Below, piece by piece: positions 1 to 5,404 of a stretch of 5,486 bases of DNA. The number at the start of each line of letters is the position of its first letter. Within the stretch, counting starts at the first letter, position 1. The stretch comes from Clostridia bacterium (lineage in GTDB: Bacteria > Bacillota > Clostridia > Christensenellales > CAG-917). The notes under the pieces are model-generated. The model saw nothing but the letters and a program-made list of their open reading frames with translations. It ran no database searches and was not told the DNA's origin. The translations under genes were made by a program, and so were the position numbers. The DNA lies in NCBI GenBank assembly GCA_900754695.1, contig CAAEDU010000120.1:1-5486 (forward strand). The letters run 5' to 3'.

Positions 1-4
1 GAAT

Positions 5-43
5 GGGGCTCCCCGCAAAATGCATGCATTTTGTGGGGTCCCC
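5..43. repeat. Palindromic hairpin repeat, copy 1
   Basis: Positions 11-24 (CCCCGCAAAATGCA) pair with 25-38 (TGCATTTTGTGGGG) along their full length; the only non-Watson-Crick pair is G15 with T34, a G-U wobble in plus-strand RNA. The central bases could not all pair in a real hairpin, so a few would form the loop. Flanking GGGG (5-8) can also pair with CCCC (40-43), giving an outer layer. The GGGGTCCCC junction at 35-43 recurs at 5405-5413 and 5450-5458, which places this in the same family as the two hairpins at the end of the window. It may be a dispersed intergenic repeat or the terminator of a gene to the left; no protein is encoded here. Confidence 0.75.
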
Positions 44-131
44 GGGTTGGAGGGGGAATTCTAACTCACCCCCGAGACGAACAGCCTATTCGGAGCGTCT
101 TCGAGCATGGCGGTCTCTCTTTGAAAAAAGG

Positions 132-160
132 TTGTATTTTGCAAAGAACAGTTGTATAAT
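132..160 (+). promoter_or_regulatory. Promoter of fba (sigma-A type)
   Basis: TTGTAT at 132-137 (-35) and TATAAT at 155-160 (-10, a perfect consensus hexamer) are separated by exactly 17 bases. Transcription would start near 167, leaving a leader of about 24 bases before the aldolase start. The base composition here is clearly AT-richer than the surroundings. Confidence 0.8.
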
Positions 161-168
161 AGATACAA
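152..168. promoter_or_regulatory. Operator-like inverted repeat over the fba -10 box
   Basis: TTGTAT (152-157) and ATACAA (163-168) form a perfect 6-bp inverted repeat with a 5-base spacer. It covers the -10 box and the predicted transcription start. A third TTGTAT lies at 132-137, exactly 20 bases upstream of the first, about two helical turns. A repressor bound here would block RNA polymerase. The protein is unknown, and part of the repeat is constrained by the -10 consensus itself, so coincidence is possible. Confidence 0.35.
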
Positions 169-177
169 TCACTATTC

Positions 178-182
178 GGAGG
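178..182 (+). promoter_or_regulatory. Ribosome binding site fixing the fba start
   Basis: GGAGG lies 8 bases before ATG 191. The in-frame ATG at 152 falls inside the -10 region, upstream of the predicted transcript start, so 191 is the start codon. Confidence 0.85.
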
Positions 183-190
183 ATAACCAA

Positions 191-1120
191 ATGCCATTGG
201 TAACTACAACCGAGATGTTCAAGAAGGCTTACGACGGCGGTTACGCCATCGGCGCTTTCAACGTCAACAACATGGAGATCATTCAGGGCATCGTCGAAGC
301 GGCGACGGAAGAGAATGCTCCTCTCATCCTGCAGGTTTCCGCAGGCGCGAGAAAGTACGCCAACACCGTTTATCTCAAGAAGATGGTGGAAGCGGCGGTG
401 GAGACCAGCGGTCTGCCCATTGCGTTGCATCTCGATCACGGCGACAGCTTTGCGCTCTGCAAGGACTGCGTCGACAGCGGTTTCACCTCCGTCATGATCG
501 ACGCGAGCGCGCATCCTTTTGCCGAAAACATCAGCATCACCAAGCAGGTCGTCGAGTACGCACACGATCACGGCGTGGTCGTCGAGGCGGAGCTCGGCAA
601 GCTCGCGGGCGTTGAGGACGACGTCAAAGTGGACGCCAAGGACGCCAGCTACACCGATCCCGATCAGGTGCAGGAGTTTGTGGAGAAGACGGGCGTGGAT
701 TCTCTCGCCATCGCCATCGGCACCTCTCACGGCGCGTTCAAGTTCAAGGGTCAGCCCAAGCTGCGTTTCGACATCCTCGAAGAGGTCGGCAAGCGTCTGC
801 CCGGGTTCCCCATCGTCCTGCACGGCGCGAGCAGCGTCCCGCAGGAATACGTGAAGCTCATCAACCAGTACGGCGGCAATATGCCCGGCGCACAGGGCGT
901 CCCCGAGGAGATGCTGAGAAAAGCCGCGACCATGGCGGTGTGCAAGATCAACATCGACTCCGACCTGCGCCTCGCGGTCACCGCGACCATCAGAGAGCAC
1001 TTCGCGCTCAACCCCTCTCACTTCGACCCCCGTCAGTATCTCGGGCCCGCGAGAGACGCGGTGCGCAAAGTCGTCCGCCACAAGATCGTGGACGTGCTCG
1101 GCTGCAACGGCAAAGCGTAA
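191..1120 (+). CDS. fba: Class II fructose-1,6-bisphosphate aldolase
   Basis: This cytoplasmic, metal-dependent enzyme reversibly cleaves fructose 1,6-bisphosphate to dihydroxyacetone phosphate and glyceraldehyde 3-phosphate. The 309-residue product has the usual length of the class. It opens with MPLVTTTEMFKKAY and the GAFNVNN segment typical of the family. Key sites are visible: catalytic Asp82 and metal ligand His83 in HLDHG, Glu132 and Glu134 in EAELGKLAG, His180 in GTSHGAFKF, His211 in VLHGASSVP, and the phosphate-binding NID motif at 254-256. Reading starts at ATG 191 because of the GGAGG 8 bases upstream. The gene has its own promoter and a strong terminator 17 bases after the stop, so it is mainly monocistronic. 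The TTGTAT palindrome over the -10 box hints at repression. A close relative acting on tagatose bisphosphate (GatY/KbaY) is the main alternative; the overall sequence and the glycolytic neighbour favour Fba. Confidence 0.95.
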   Translation: MPLVTTTEMFKKAYDGGYAIGAFNVNNMEIIQGIVEAATEENAPLILQVSAGARKYANTVYLKKMVEAAVETSGLPIALHLDHGDSFALCKDCVDSGFTSVMIDASAHPFAENISITKQVVEYAHDHGVVVEAELGKLAGVEDDVKVDAKDASYTDPDQVQEFVEKTGVDSLAIAIGTSHGAFKFKGQPKLRFDILEEVGKRLPGFPIVLHGASSVPQEYVKLINQYGGNMPGAQGVPEEMLRKAATMAVCKINIDSDLRLAVTATIREHFALNPSHFDPRQYLGPARDAVRKVVRHKIVDVLGCNGKA

Positions 1121-1137
1121 AACTTTCCGCAATCAAC

Positions 1138-1166
1138 AAAAAAGAGCGCACCACGCGCTCTTTTTT
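1138..1166 (+). terminator. Intrinsic terminator after fba
   Basis: AAAAAAGAGCGC (1138-1149) pairs perfectly with GCGCTCTTTTTT (1155-1166) around a 5-base loop, ACCAC. The GC core followed by six T is a textbook Rho-independent terminator. Confidence 0.92.
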
Positions 1167-1175
1167 GCCGAAAAA

Positions 1176-1189
1176 GGGAATGATATAAG
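1176..1189 (+). promoter_or_regulatory. Weak extended -10-like site before the M29 gene
   Basis: TGATATAAG (1181-1189) fits the extended -10 pattern TGnTATAAT with one mismatch, preceded by GGGAA. The same 10-mer GGGAATGATA leads into the alcohol dehydrogenase -10 box. No good -35 exists: the position 17 bases upstream is the T-run of the terminator. The predicted start near 1196 would also fall at the end of the Shine-Dalgarno sequence, which argues against it as the functional promoter. Confidence 0.2.
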
Positions 1190-1205
1190 CAGGAGGCAAT
1201 GAGAT

Positions 1206-2324
1206 ATGATACATGATGCAAGGCAAAAGACTCTTGCGGACAATTTGGTCAACTATTCCTGCGGCGTGAAGAGCGGCGACAAGGTCTGGATCGACGTCTC
1301 GGGTGCGGACGCGGAGTTCACCTCTCTCCTTGTCAAGGCGGTGTACGCGGCGGGCGGGATGCCCTTTGTGTTCACCTCGGAGAGCAAGGTGAAACGCGAA
1401 CTTCTGAAGGGCGCGTCCGACGAGATGCTCGCCGTTTGGGCGGAGCGCGACGCCGCTTTCATGGACAAGATGGATTGCTACATCGGCGTGCGCGGCGGCA
1501 ACAACGGCTACGAGCTCAGCGACGTCCCCGAGGACAGGATGCAGGCTTATGACAAGCTGTATGCCCAGAAGGTGCACCACAACATCCGCGTCAAAAAGAC
1601 GCGCTGGGTCATCCTGCGCTATCCGACGGAAGGCATGAGCCAGCTCGCGGGGATGAGCACGGAAGCCTTTGAGGACTACTTCTTCGACGTGTGCTGCCTG
1701 GACTACCGCAAGATGGACAAAGCGATGGATGCGCTGGTTGATCTGATGAATAAGACAGATAAAGTGCGCATTGTGGCGAAAGACACCGATCTTTCCTTCT
1801 CCATCAAGGGCGTGGGCGCGGTGAAATGCAGCGGGCATTGCAACATCCCGGACGGCGAGGTCTACACCGCTCCCGTGCGCGACAGCGTCAACGGCACCAT
1901 AGCCTACAACGTGCCCTCCATCGAGAACGGCTTCAAGTTCGAGAACGTGACGCTCACTTTCAAGGACGGCAAGATCGTCAAGGCGACCGCCAACAACACC
2001 GAGAAAGCCAACGCCATCTTCGACACCGACGAGGGCGCGAGATATGTGGGCGAGTTCTCCTTCGGGCTGAATCCTTACATCGACCGCGCGATAGGGGACA
2101 TCCTCTTTGACGAGAAGATCTCGGGCTCCATCCACTTCACCCCGGGCGCGTGCTACGACGACGCCCCCAACGGCAACGTCAGCGCGGTGCATTGGGACCT
2201 CGTTCAAGTGCATACTCCTGCCTACGGCGGCGGCGAGATCTATCTCGACGGCGTGCTGGTGAGAAAGGACGGGCGCTTCGTCCTCCCTGAGCTTTCCGCC
2301 CTCAACCCCGAGAACCTGAAATGA
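1206..2324 (+). CDS. M29-family metallo-aminopeptidase
   Basis: This is a probable cytoplasmic aminopeptidase that removes N-terminal residues from peptides using a two-metal site (peptidase family M29, which includes AmpS, AmpT and PepS). The 372-residue product shows the family's C-terminal metal motifs in order: Glu218 in NIPDGEVYTAP, Glu283 in YVGEFSFGLNP, His310 in SIHFTPG with Tyr317 seven residues later, and His329 and Asp331 in VHWDLV. The N-terminal half is the more variable domain of the family. The Tyr317-to-His329 stretch looks shorter than in AmpS/AmpT as I recall them, and total length is below the roughly 400-410 of those enzymes, so it probably belongs to a shorter subfamily. 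The start is set by AGGAGG at 1191-1196, 9 bases before ATG. There is no signal peptide. It lies directly after the fba terminator without a clear promoter, so read-through from fba is likely. Substrate preference cannot be read from the sequence. Confidence 0.9.
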   Translation: MIHDARQKTLADNLVNYSCGVKSGDKVWIDVSGADAEFTSLLVKAVYAAGGMPFVFTSESKVKRELLKGASDEMLAVWAERDAAFMDKMDCYIGVRGGNNGYELSDVPEDRMQAYDKLYAQKVHHNIRVKKTRWVILRYPTEGMSQLAGMSTEAFEDYFFDVCCLDYRKMDKAMDALVDLMNKTDKVRIVAKDTDLSFSIKGVGAVKCSGHCNIPDGEVYTAPVRDSVNGTIAYNVPSIENGFKFENVTLTFKDGKIVKATANNTEKANAIFDTDEGARYVGEFSFGLNPYIDRAIGDILFDEKISGSIHFTPGACYDDAPNGNVSAVHWDLVQVHTPAYGGGEIYLDGVLVRKDGRFVLPELSALNPENLK

Positions 2325-2354
2325 ACGGTGTCGAGCGGGAATGATACGACAACA

Positions 2355-2384
2355 AAAAAGCCCTCCGAAGACGGAGGGCTTTTT
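2355..2384. terminator. Bidirectional terminator between convergent genes
   Basis: AAAAAGCCCTCCG (2355-2367) pairs perfectly with CGGAGGGCTTTTT (2372-2384) around AAGA. The stem is followed by five T on the plus strand and six T on the minus strand (2359-2354). It lies 30 bases after the peptidase stop and 15 bases after the alcohol dehydrogenase stop on the other strand, so it can terminate both. Confidence 0.93.
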
Positions 2385-2399
2385 GATGGGTGACGATTG

Positions 2400-3608
2400 T
2401 CACATTATCTCGTGATATATCTTGGTCAGCTCTTCCTTCCCCCAGATGACGGGCACGGGGTAGAGGGGGTTGGCTTCCTTGGCGGCGCGTTCCACCATGG
2501 TGGGGATGTCCTCTTCCTTGATGGTCCATTTGCCCTGGATCTTGGTGGGGATGTCCATGGAGGCGTTCATATCCTTGACGGCTTGGATGAAGGCTTTGGC
2601 TTTCGCCTCGTCGCTGTCGCCCTTGATGCCGACGGCGTCCGCGAGCTCGGCGAGTTTCTTGTAGACCTTCTCGCCGTACGCGTCGAGGACGTGGGGGAGG
2701 ATGACGGCGTTGGCAAGCCCGTGAGGCACGCCGTAGAAGCCGCCGAGGGAGTGCGCCACCGCGTGGACATAGCCGACGTACGCCCTTGTGAACGCCATGC
2801 CCGCGAGCAGGGACGCCTTCTGCATCTGATTGCGCGCTTCCTTGTCCTGACCGTCGTCATAGGCGCGCTTGAGATATTTGAAGATGAGCTGAGTCGCCTC
2901 TATGGCATACTTCTTGGTGTTGCTCGTGTTCTCGCCGCCGATGTACGCCTCGACCGCGTGGGTGAGCGCGTCCATACCGGTGGTGGAAGTGATGTGCTTG
3001 GGGAGCCCCACCGTGAGCAGGGGGTCCATCACCGCGTAATGGGGGATGAGGACGGGGTCGTTGATGGGATATTTCTCGTGCGTGTCGGGGTTGGAGATGA
3101 CCGCCGCGAGCGTGGCTTCGCTGCCCGTACCGGAAGTGGTGGGGATGGCGACCAGCGGGGGGAGTTTCTTCATGACGCGCAGGATGCCTTTCATCTTGGG
3201 GATGGGTTTGCCGGGACGGGCGACGCGTGCGCCGATGCCCTTTGCGCAGTCCATGGGAGAGCCGCCGCCGAGAGCGATGATGACATCGCACTTGTTGTCG
3301 TTGTAGAGCTTGAGACCCTCTTCGATGTTGGTGATGGTGGGGTTGGGGATGACCTTGTCATAGACGGTGATGTTCAGCCCTTCCGCCTTGAAGCCGTCGA
3401 TGATGGGCTGCGCCATGCCGAGGCTCATGAGCCCTTGGTCGGTGACGAGCAGCGCGCTCTTCCAGCCCTTCTTTTTCGCAAAGGCGGGGAGTTTTGCGAG
3501 GCTGCCCTCGCCGGAGATCTGCTCCGGGACGCGCCAGGGCAGGAAGAACATGGCGACGTACATCACCTTTTGAAAACATCTGCAATACAGTTTGTAAAGT
3601 GCATTCAT
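2400..3608 (-). CDS. Iron-containing (group III) alcohol dehydrogenase
   Basis: This cytoplasmic NAD(P)H-dependent oxidoreductase probably reduces aldehydes to alcohols, or the reverse, with a bound divalent metal. The 402-residue product has the two-domain features of the family. An N-terminal nucleotide domain carries GGGSPMDCAKG (114-124) and PTTSGTGSE (156-164). A helical metal domain has ligands Asp213 and His217 in GMDALTHAVEAY, His282, and His296 in GVPHGLAN, with the family's conserved His286 between the last two. The spacings 4 and 14 match those of FucO-type enzymes. The start is 3608, because GGAGGG (3623-3618) sits 9 bases upstream; the longer reading from 3677 would begin in the -35 box. 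The first 25 residues form an unusually aromatic and hydrophobic lead (KLYCRCFQKVMYVAMFFLPW). The gene stands alone, converges on the peptidase and diverges from gap. Regenerating NAD+ for GAPDH is a reasonable role; the exact substrate (butanol, ethanol, other) is unknown. Confidence 0.93.
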   Translation of the reverse strand: MNALYKLYCRCFQKVMYVAMFFLPWRVPEQISGEGSLAKLPAFAKKKGWKSALLVTDQGLMSLGMAQPIIDGFKAEGLNITVYDKVIPNPTITNIEEGLKLYNDNKCDVIIALGGGSPMDCAKGIGARVARPGKPIPKMKGILRVMKKLPPLVAIPTTSGTGSEATLAAVISNPDTHEKYPINDPVLIPHYAVMDPLLTVGLPKHITSTTGMDALTHAVEAYIGGENTSNTKKYAIEATQLIFKYLKRAYDDGQDKEARNQMQKASLLAGMAFTRAYVGYVHAVAHSLGGFYGVPHGLANAVILPHVLDAYGEKVYKKLAELADAVGIKGDSDEAKAKAFIQAVKDMNASMDIPTKIQGKWTIKEEDIPTMVERAAKEANPLYPVPVIWGKEELTKIYHEIM

Positions 3609-3617
3609 TGTTGTTAG

Positions 3618-3623
3618 CCCTCC
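3618..3623 (-). promoter_or_regulatory. Ribosome binding site fixing the alcohol dehydrogenase start
   Basis: On the minus strand GGAGGG (3623 to 3618) lies 9 bases before ATG 3608. This excludes the upstream in-frame ATG at 3677, which overlaps the promoter. Confidence 0.88.
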
Positions 3624-3637
3624 GGAAAACCGTTTCT

Positions 3638-3647
3638 TTGTAAACAA
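3638..3647. promoter_or_regulatory. Operator-like palindrome at the alcohol dehydrogenase transcription start
   Basis: TTGTAAACAA is an inverted repeat of TTGT/ACAA with a 2-base centre. It covers the transcription start predicted from the adjacent -10 box (about 3642). The half-site resembles those at the fba and gap promoters. It is short and AT-rich, so chance cannot be excluded. Confidence 0.3.
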
Positions 3648-3648
3648 T

Positions 3649-3677
3649 ATTTTATCATTCCCGCGGAGAATATGCAA
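3649..3677 (-). promoter_or_regulatory. Promoter of the alcohol dehydrogenase gene
   Basis: On the minus strand TTGCAT (3677-3672) and TAAAAT (3654-3649) are 17 bases apart. TGA directly precedes the -10 box, giving an extended -10 (TGnTAAAAT). The expected transcript start is near 3642, with a leader of about 34 bases. Confidence 0.78.
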
Positions 3678-3693
3678 CTTTTTTTCGTGTTTT

Positions 3694-3775
3694 TACGCGC
3701 GCGCGTGTAAGAAATCCTTCGCGGCGGCAGGGGAAAGTATCCCGCGCCCGCGCGCGACGCGCGTGTGTGCATATA
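3694..3775. other. Alternating purine-pyrimidine tracts between divergent promoters
   Basis: Two uninterrupted alternating tracts, 3694-3709 (16 bases, containing the 12-bp palindrome ACGCGCGCGCGT at 3695-3706) and 3757-3775 (19 bases), flank a GC-rich stretch that includes CGCGCG at 3751-3756. Such sequence is prone to form Z-DNA under negative supercoiling. No open reading frame or standard regulatory site was recognised within it. Confidence 0.6.
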
Positions 3776-3794
3776 AATTTGTAATTAAAAACGC

Positions 3795-3823
3795 TTGTGT
3801 TTTTTCTGCGAGTTATGTAAAAT
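3795..3823 (+). promoter_or_regulatory. Promoter of gap
   Basis: TTGTGT (3795-3800) and TAAAAT (3818-3823) are separated by 17 bases in an AT-rich island. The transcript should start near 3830, giving a leader of about 62 bases, longer than the other leaders in the window. Confidence 0.72.
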
Positions 3824-3830
3824 ATAGCAA

Positions 3831-3856
3831 GTACAAATGAATGGTTCACTTTGTAC
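3831..3856 (+). promoter_or_regulatory. Inverted repeat at the start of the gap transcript
   Basis: GTACAAA (3831-3837) and TTTGTAC (3850-3856) are perfect inverted copies. Inside them TGAA (3838-3841) pairs with TTCA (3845-3848) around TGG, so the whole folds as an 11-bp stem with one bulged C (3849). Because it begins at the predicted transcription start, it could be a repressor operator or a 5'-end mRNA hairpin that affects stability. It does not match the CcpA or Rex consensus well. Confidence 0.55.
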
Positions 3857-3876
3857 ACCATCGAAATAAACCCTTC

Positions 3877-3881
3877 GGAGG
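3877..3881 (+). promoter_or_regulatory. Ribosome binding site fixing the gap start
   Basis: GGAGG lies 10 bases before ATG 3892. The in-frame ATG at 3841 lies inside the leader palindrome, has no such site, and would add 17 residues foreign to the family. Confidence 0.85.
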
Positions 3882-3891
3882 ACTCATAATT

Positions 3892-4914
3892 ATGGCAAAG
3901 AATGTTAGAGTTGCGATCAACGGTTTCGGAAGGATCGGCCGCCTGGCTTTCCGTCAGATGTTTGCGGCAAAGGGCTACGAGATCGTCGCCATCAACGACC
4001 TCACCGACGCTAAGATGCTTGCTCACCTGCTCAAGTTCGACAGCGCGCAGGGCAGATACGCTCTCGCGGACAAGGTCGAGGCAAAAGACGGCGCCATCGT
4101 CGTCGACGGCAAGGAGATCAAGATCTACGCCGAGAAGAACGCGGCGGATCTTCCCTGGAAGGAGATCGGCGTGGACGTCGTCCTCGAGTGCACCGGTTTC
4201 TACACCTCCAAGGCGAAGGCTCAGGCTCACATCGACGCAGGCGCGAAGAAGGTCGTCATCTCCGCTCCCGCCGGCAATGACCTGCCCACCATCGTCTACG
4301 GCGTCAACGAGAAGACTCTGACCGCGGACGACACCATCATCTCCGCAGCTTCCTGCACCACCAACTGCCTCGCCCCCATGGCGGCTGCCCTCAACAAGCT
4401 CGCCCCCATCGAGAGCGGTATCATGAGCACCATCCACGCCTACACCGGCGACCAGATGGTCCTCGACGGTCCTCACCGCAAGGGTGACCTGCGTCGTGCG
4501 CGTGCGGCGGCGATCAACATCGTCCCCAACAGCACCGGCGCGGCGAAGGCGATCGGCCTCGTCATCCCCGAGCTCAACGGCAAACTCATCGGCTCCGCGC
4601 AGCGCGTCCCCGTGCCCGCCGGTTCCACCACCATCCTCGTCGCCACCTGCAAAGGCAACGTCACCGTCGAGGCGATCAACGCCGCAATGAAGGCTGCCGC
4701 CAACGAGTCCTACGGCTACAATGAGGATCAGATCGTGTCCAGCGACATCATCGGCATGACCTACGGCTCCCTCTTCGATGCCACCCAGACCATGGTCAAG
4801 TACATGCCCGACCTCGATTGCACTCAGGTCCAGGTCGTCAGCTGGTACGACAACGAGAACAGCTACACCTCGCAGATGGTTCGCACCATCAAATATTTCG
4901 CCGAACTGAACTAA
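3892..4914 (+). CDS. gap: Glyceraldehyde-3-phosphate dehydrogenase (NAD-dependent)
   Basis: This cytoplasmic glycolytic enzyme oxidises and phosphorylates glyceraldehyde 3-phosphate to 1,3-bisphosphoglycerate, with reduction of NAD+. The 340-residue product is full length. The Rossmann motif INGFGRIGR is at 9-17, and Asp36 in INDLTD favours NAD over NADP. The catalytic Cys155 lies in ASCTTNCLAP, and its partner His182 in IHAYTGDQ is 27 residues later, as in other GAPDHs. The phosphate-site stretch LRRARAAA, then NSTGAAKA, and the C-terminal VSWYDNENSY are all present. The GSAQRVPVP and VSSDIIGMTYGSLFDATQT segments resemble the Streptococcus-type enzymes more than Bacillus GapA. The gene has its own promoter and a leader hairpin. 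No phosphoglycerate kinase follows, unlike the common gap-pgk order; an inverted-repeat element begins in the last sense codon instead. Leu TTA and CTA and Ser TCA are not used, consistent with high expression. Confidence 0.97.
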   Translation: MAKNVRVAINGFGRIGRLAFRQMFAAKGYEIVAINDLTDAKMLAHLLKFDSAQGRYALADKVEAKDGAIVVDGKEIKIYAEKNAADLPWKEIGVDVVLECTGFYTSKAKAQAHIDAGAKKVVISAPAGNDLPTIVYGVNEKTLTADDTIISAASCTTNCLAPMAAALNKLAPIESGIMSTIHAYTGDQMVLDGPHRKGDLRRARAAAINIVPNSTGAAKAIGLVIPELNGKLIGSAQRVPVPAGSTTILVATCKGNVTVEAINAAMKAAANESYGYNEDQIVSSDIIGMTYGSLFDATQTMVKYMPDLDCTQVQVVSWYDNENSYTSQMVRTIKYFAELN

Positions 4915-5038
4915 ACGCCGCCATTTAGCGCACAACTTTGTCAGCGCCCCTTTTTCGGCTCGTTACGTACGATTTAGTACGCGCCTCGCCGAAAGAAGGG
5001 GCGCTTTCGCGTTCTGCATCTAAATGGCGGCGTTTAGT
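4910..5038. repeat. 129-base inverted-repeat element overlapping the end of gap
   Basis: ACTAAACGCCGCCATTTAG (4910-4928) is the exact reverse complement of 5020-5038. Pairing continues inward: 4930-4936 matches 5011-5017 at 6 of 7 positions, then 4943-4959 pairs with 4988-5005, and CGTAC (4966-4970) pairs with GTACG (4977-4981) around a 6-base loop. The left arm contains the gap stop codon (4912-4914). Flanks GAACTGA (4903-4909) and GAAGTGA (5039-5045) are similar, a possible imperfect target duplication. There is no internal gene. It could be a MITE-like non-autonomous element or a large structured 3' end. Confidence 0.7.
4943..5007 (+). terminator. Probable terminator hairpin of gap
   Basis: AGCGCCCCTT (4943-4952) pairs with AAGGGGCGCT (4996-5005), then, after a single bulged G (4995), TTTCGGC (4953-4959) pairs with GCCGAAA (4988-4994). 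The stem is strong but only three T (5005-5007) follow, much weaker than the other terminators here. It forms the core of the larger inverted repeat. Confidence 0.5.
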
Positions 5039-5071
5039 GAAGTGAGGCGAGTGCGGTCTTACCCGTTCCTA

Positions 5072-5090
5072 TTTAATGGCGGCGTTTAGT
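5072..5090. repeat. Third copy of the inverted-repeat end sequence
   Basis: This 19-base stretch matches the right arm 5020-5038 at 17 of 19 positions, with the last 16 bases (5075-5090) identical and in the same orientation, 52 bases downstream. A GTTC precedes both copies (5011-5014 and 5065-5068), so similarity may extend a little to the left. Confidence 0.75.
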
Positions 5091-5404
5091 AAATTAGCGT
5101 CTGTGCGGGCGTATTTGAGCACGACGGTTCTATTTCGAAGACGGTATCACGCGCCGCTCACCCTCGTCGCAATCCGCGCGTGTTCGTCGCCGTGCGCCGT
5201 TTTGCGGCGGTCGGCTCGCTTGTCGCGCGGTTGCTCCTCTTCGCGTCGTGAAAATGCGGAGACGTTCGCTTCGCTCCTCGTTCCTATGGAACTATCGCGA
5301 AGCTCACTCATTTTCACTCCGCGTGGATACAAGCAGACAAGAGCGCCGCACCGAAGGTATAGCGATTGTTACACGAAGTGTCAATCGCGTTATTCCTCCG
5401 CCCC
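5091..5404. other. Long non-coding stretch with hairpins
   Basis: No convincing gene is seen: the open frames are short, Arg/Ser-rich, lack ribosome binding sites, and one begins inside a repeat. Two structures stand out. At 5248-5317, GTGAAAATG pairs with CATTTTCAC (5309-5317), GCTTCGC (5268-5274) with GCGAAGC (5297-5303), and GTTCC (5280-5284) with GGAAC (5288-5292), nested around one centre. At 5362-5388, GCGATTG pairs with CAATCGC, with an inner ACAC/GTGT stem and a GAA loop. Function is unknown. Confidence 0.5.

Noticed and set aside
44..73. Hairpins in the stretch after the first repeat (GTTGGA with TCTAAC, or GGGGG with CCCCC)
   Set aside because: The two pairings exclude each other, have long loops and are short; not strong enough to call.
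3..203. 66-codon open frame at the left end
   Set aside because: It reads through the palindrome and the fba promoter and into the gene's start; there is no ribosome binding site or recognisable product.
86..1132. Long minus-strand open frame opposite fba, with similar ones opposite the peptidase (1008-2213), alcohol dehydrogenase (2397-3617) and gap (3655-4935)
   Set aside because: All are exactly in register with the sense codons and are explained by the absence of TTA, CTA and TCA codons. Their His/Val/Asp-rich translations look like no family, and the sense proteins are certain.
1199..1201. Alternative ATG just before the peptidase start
   Set aside because: It is out of frame and only two bases from the Shine-Dalgarno sequence.
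3816..3829. Possible catabolite responsive element TGTAAAATATAGCA at the gap promoter
   Set aside because: It lacks the central CG of the CcpA consensus, and most of it is the -10 box.
3838..3849. Possible Rex site TGAATGGTTCAC upstream of gap
   Set aside because: The two halves are separated by three bases rather than four and the flanks do not match TTGT/ACAA at the right positions.
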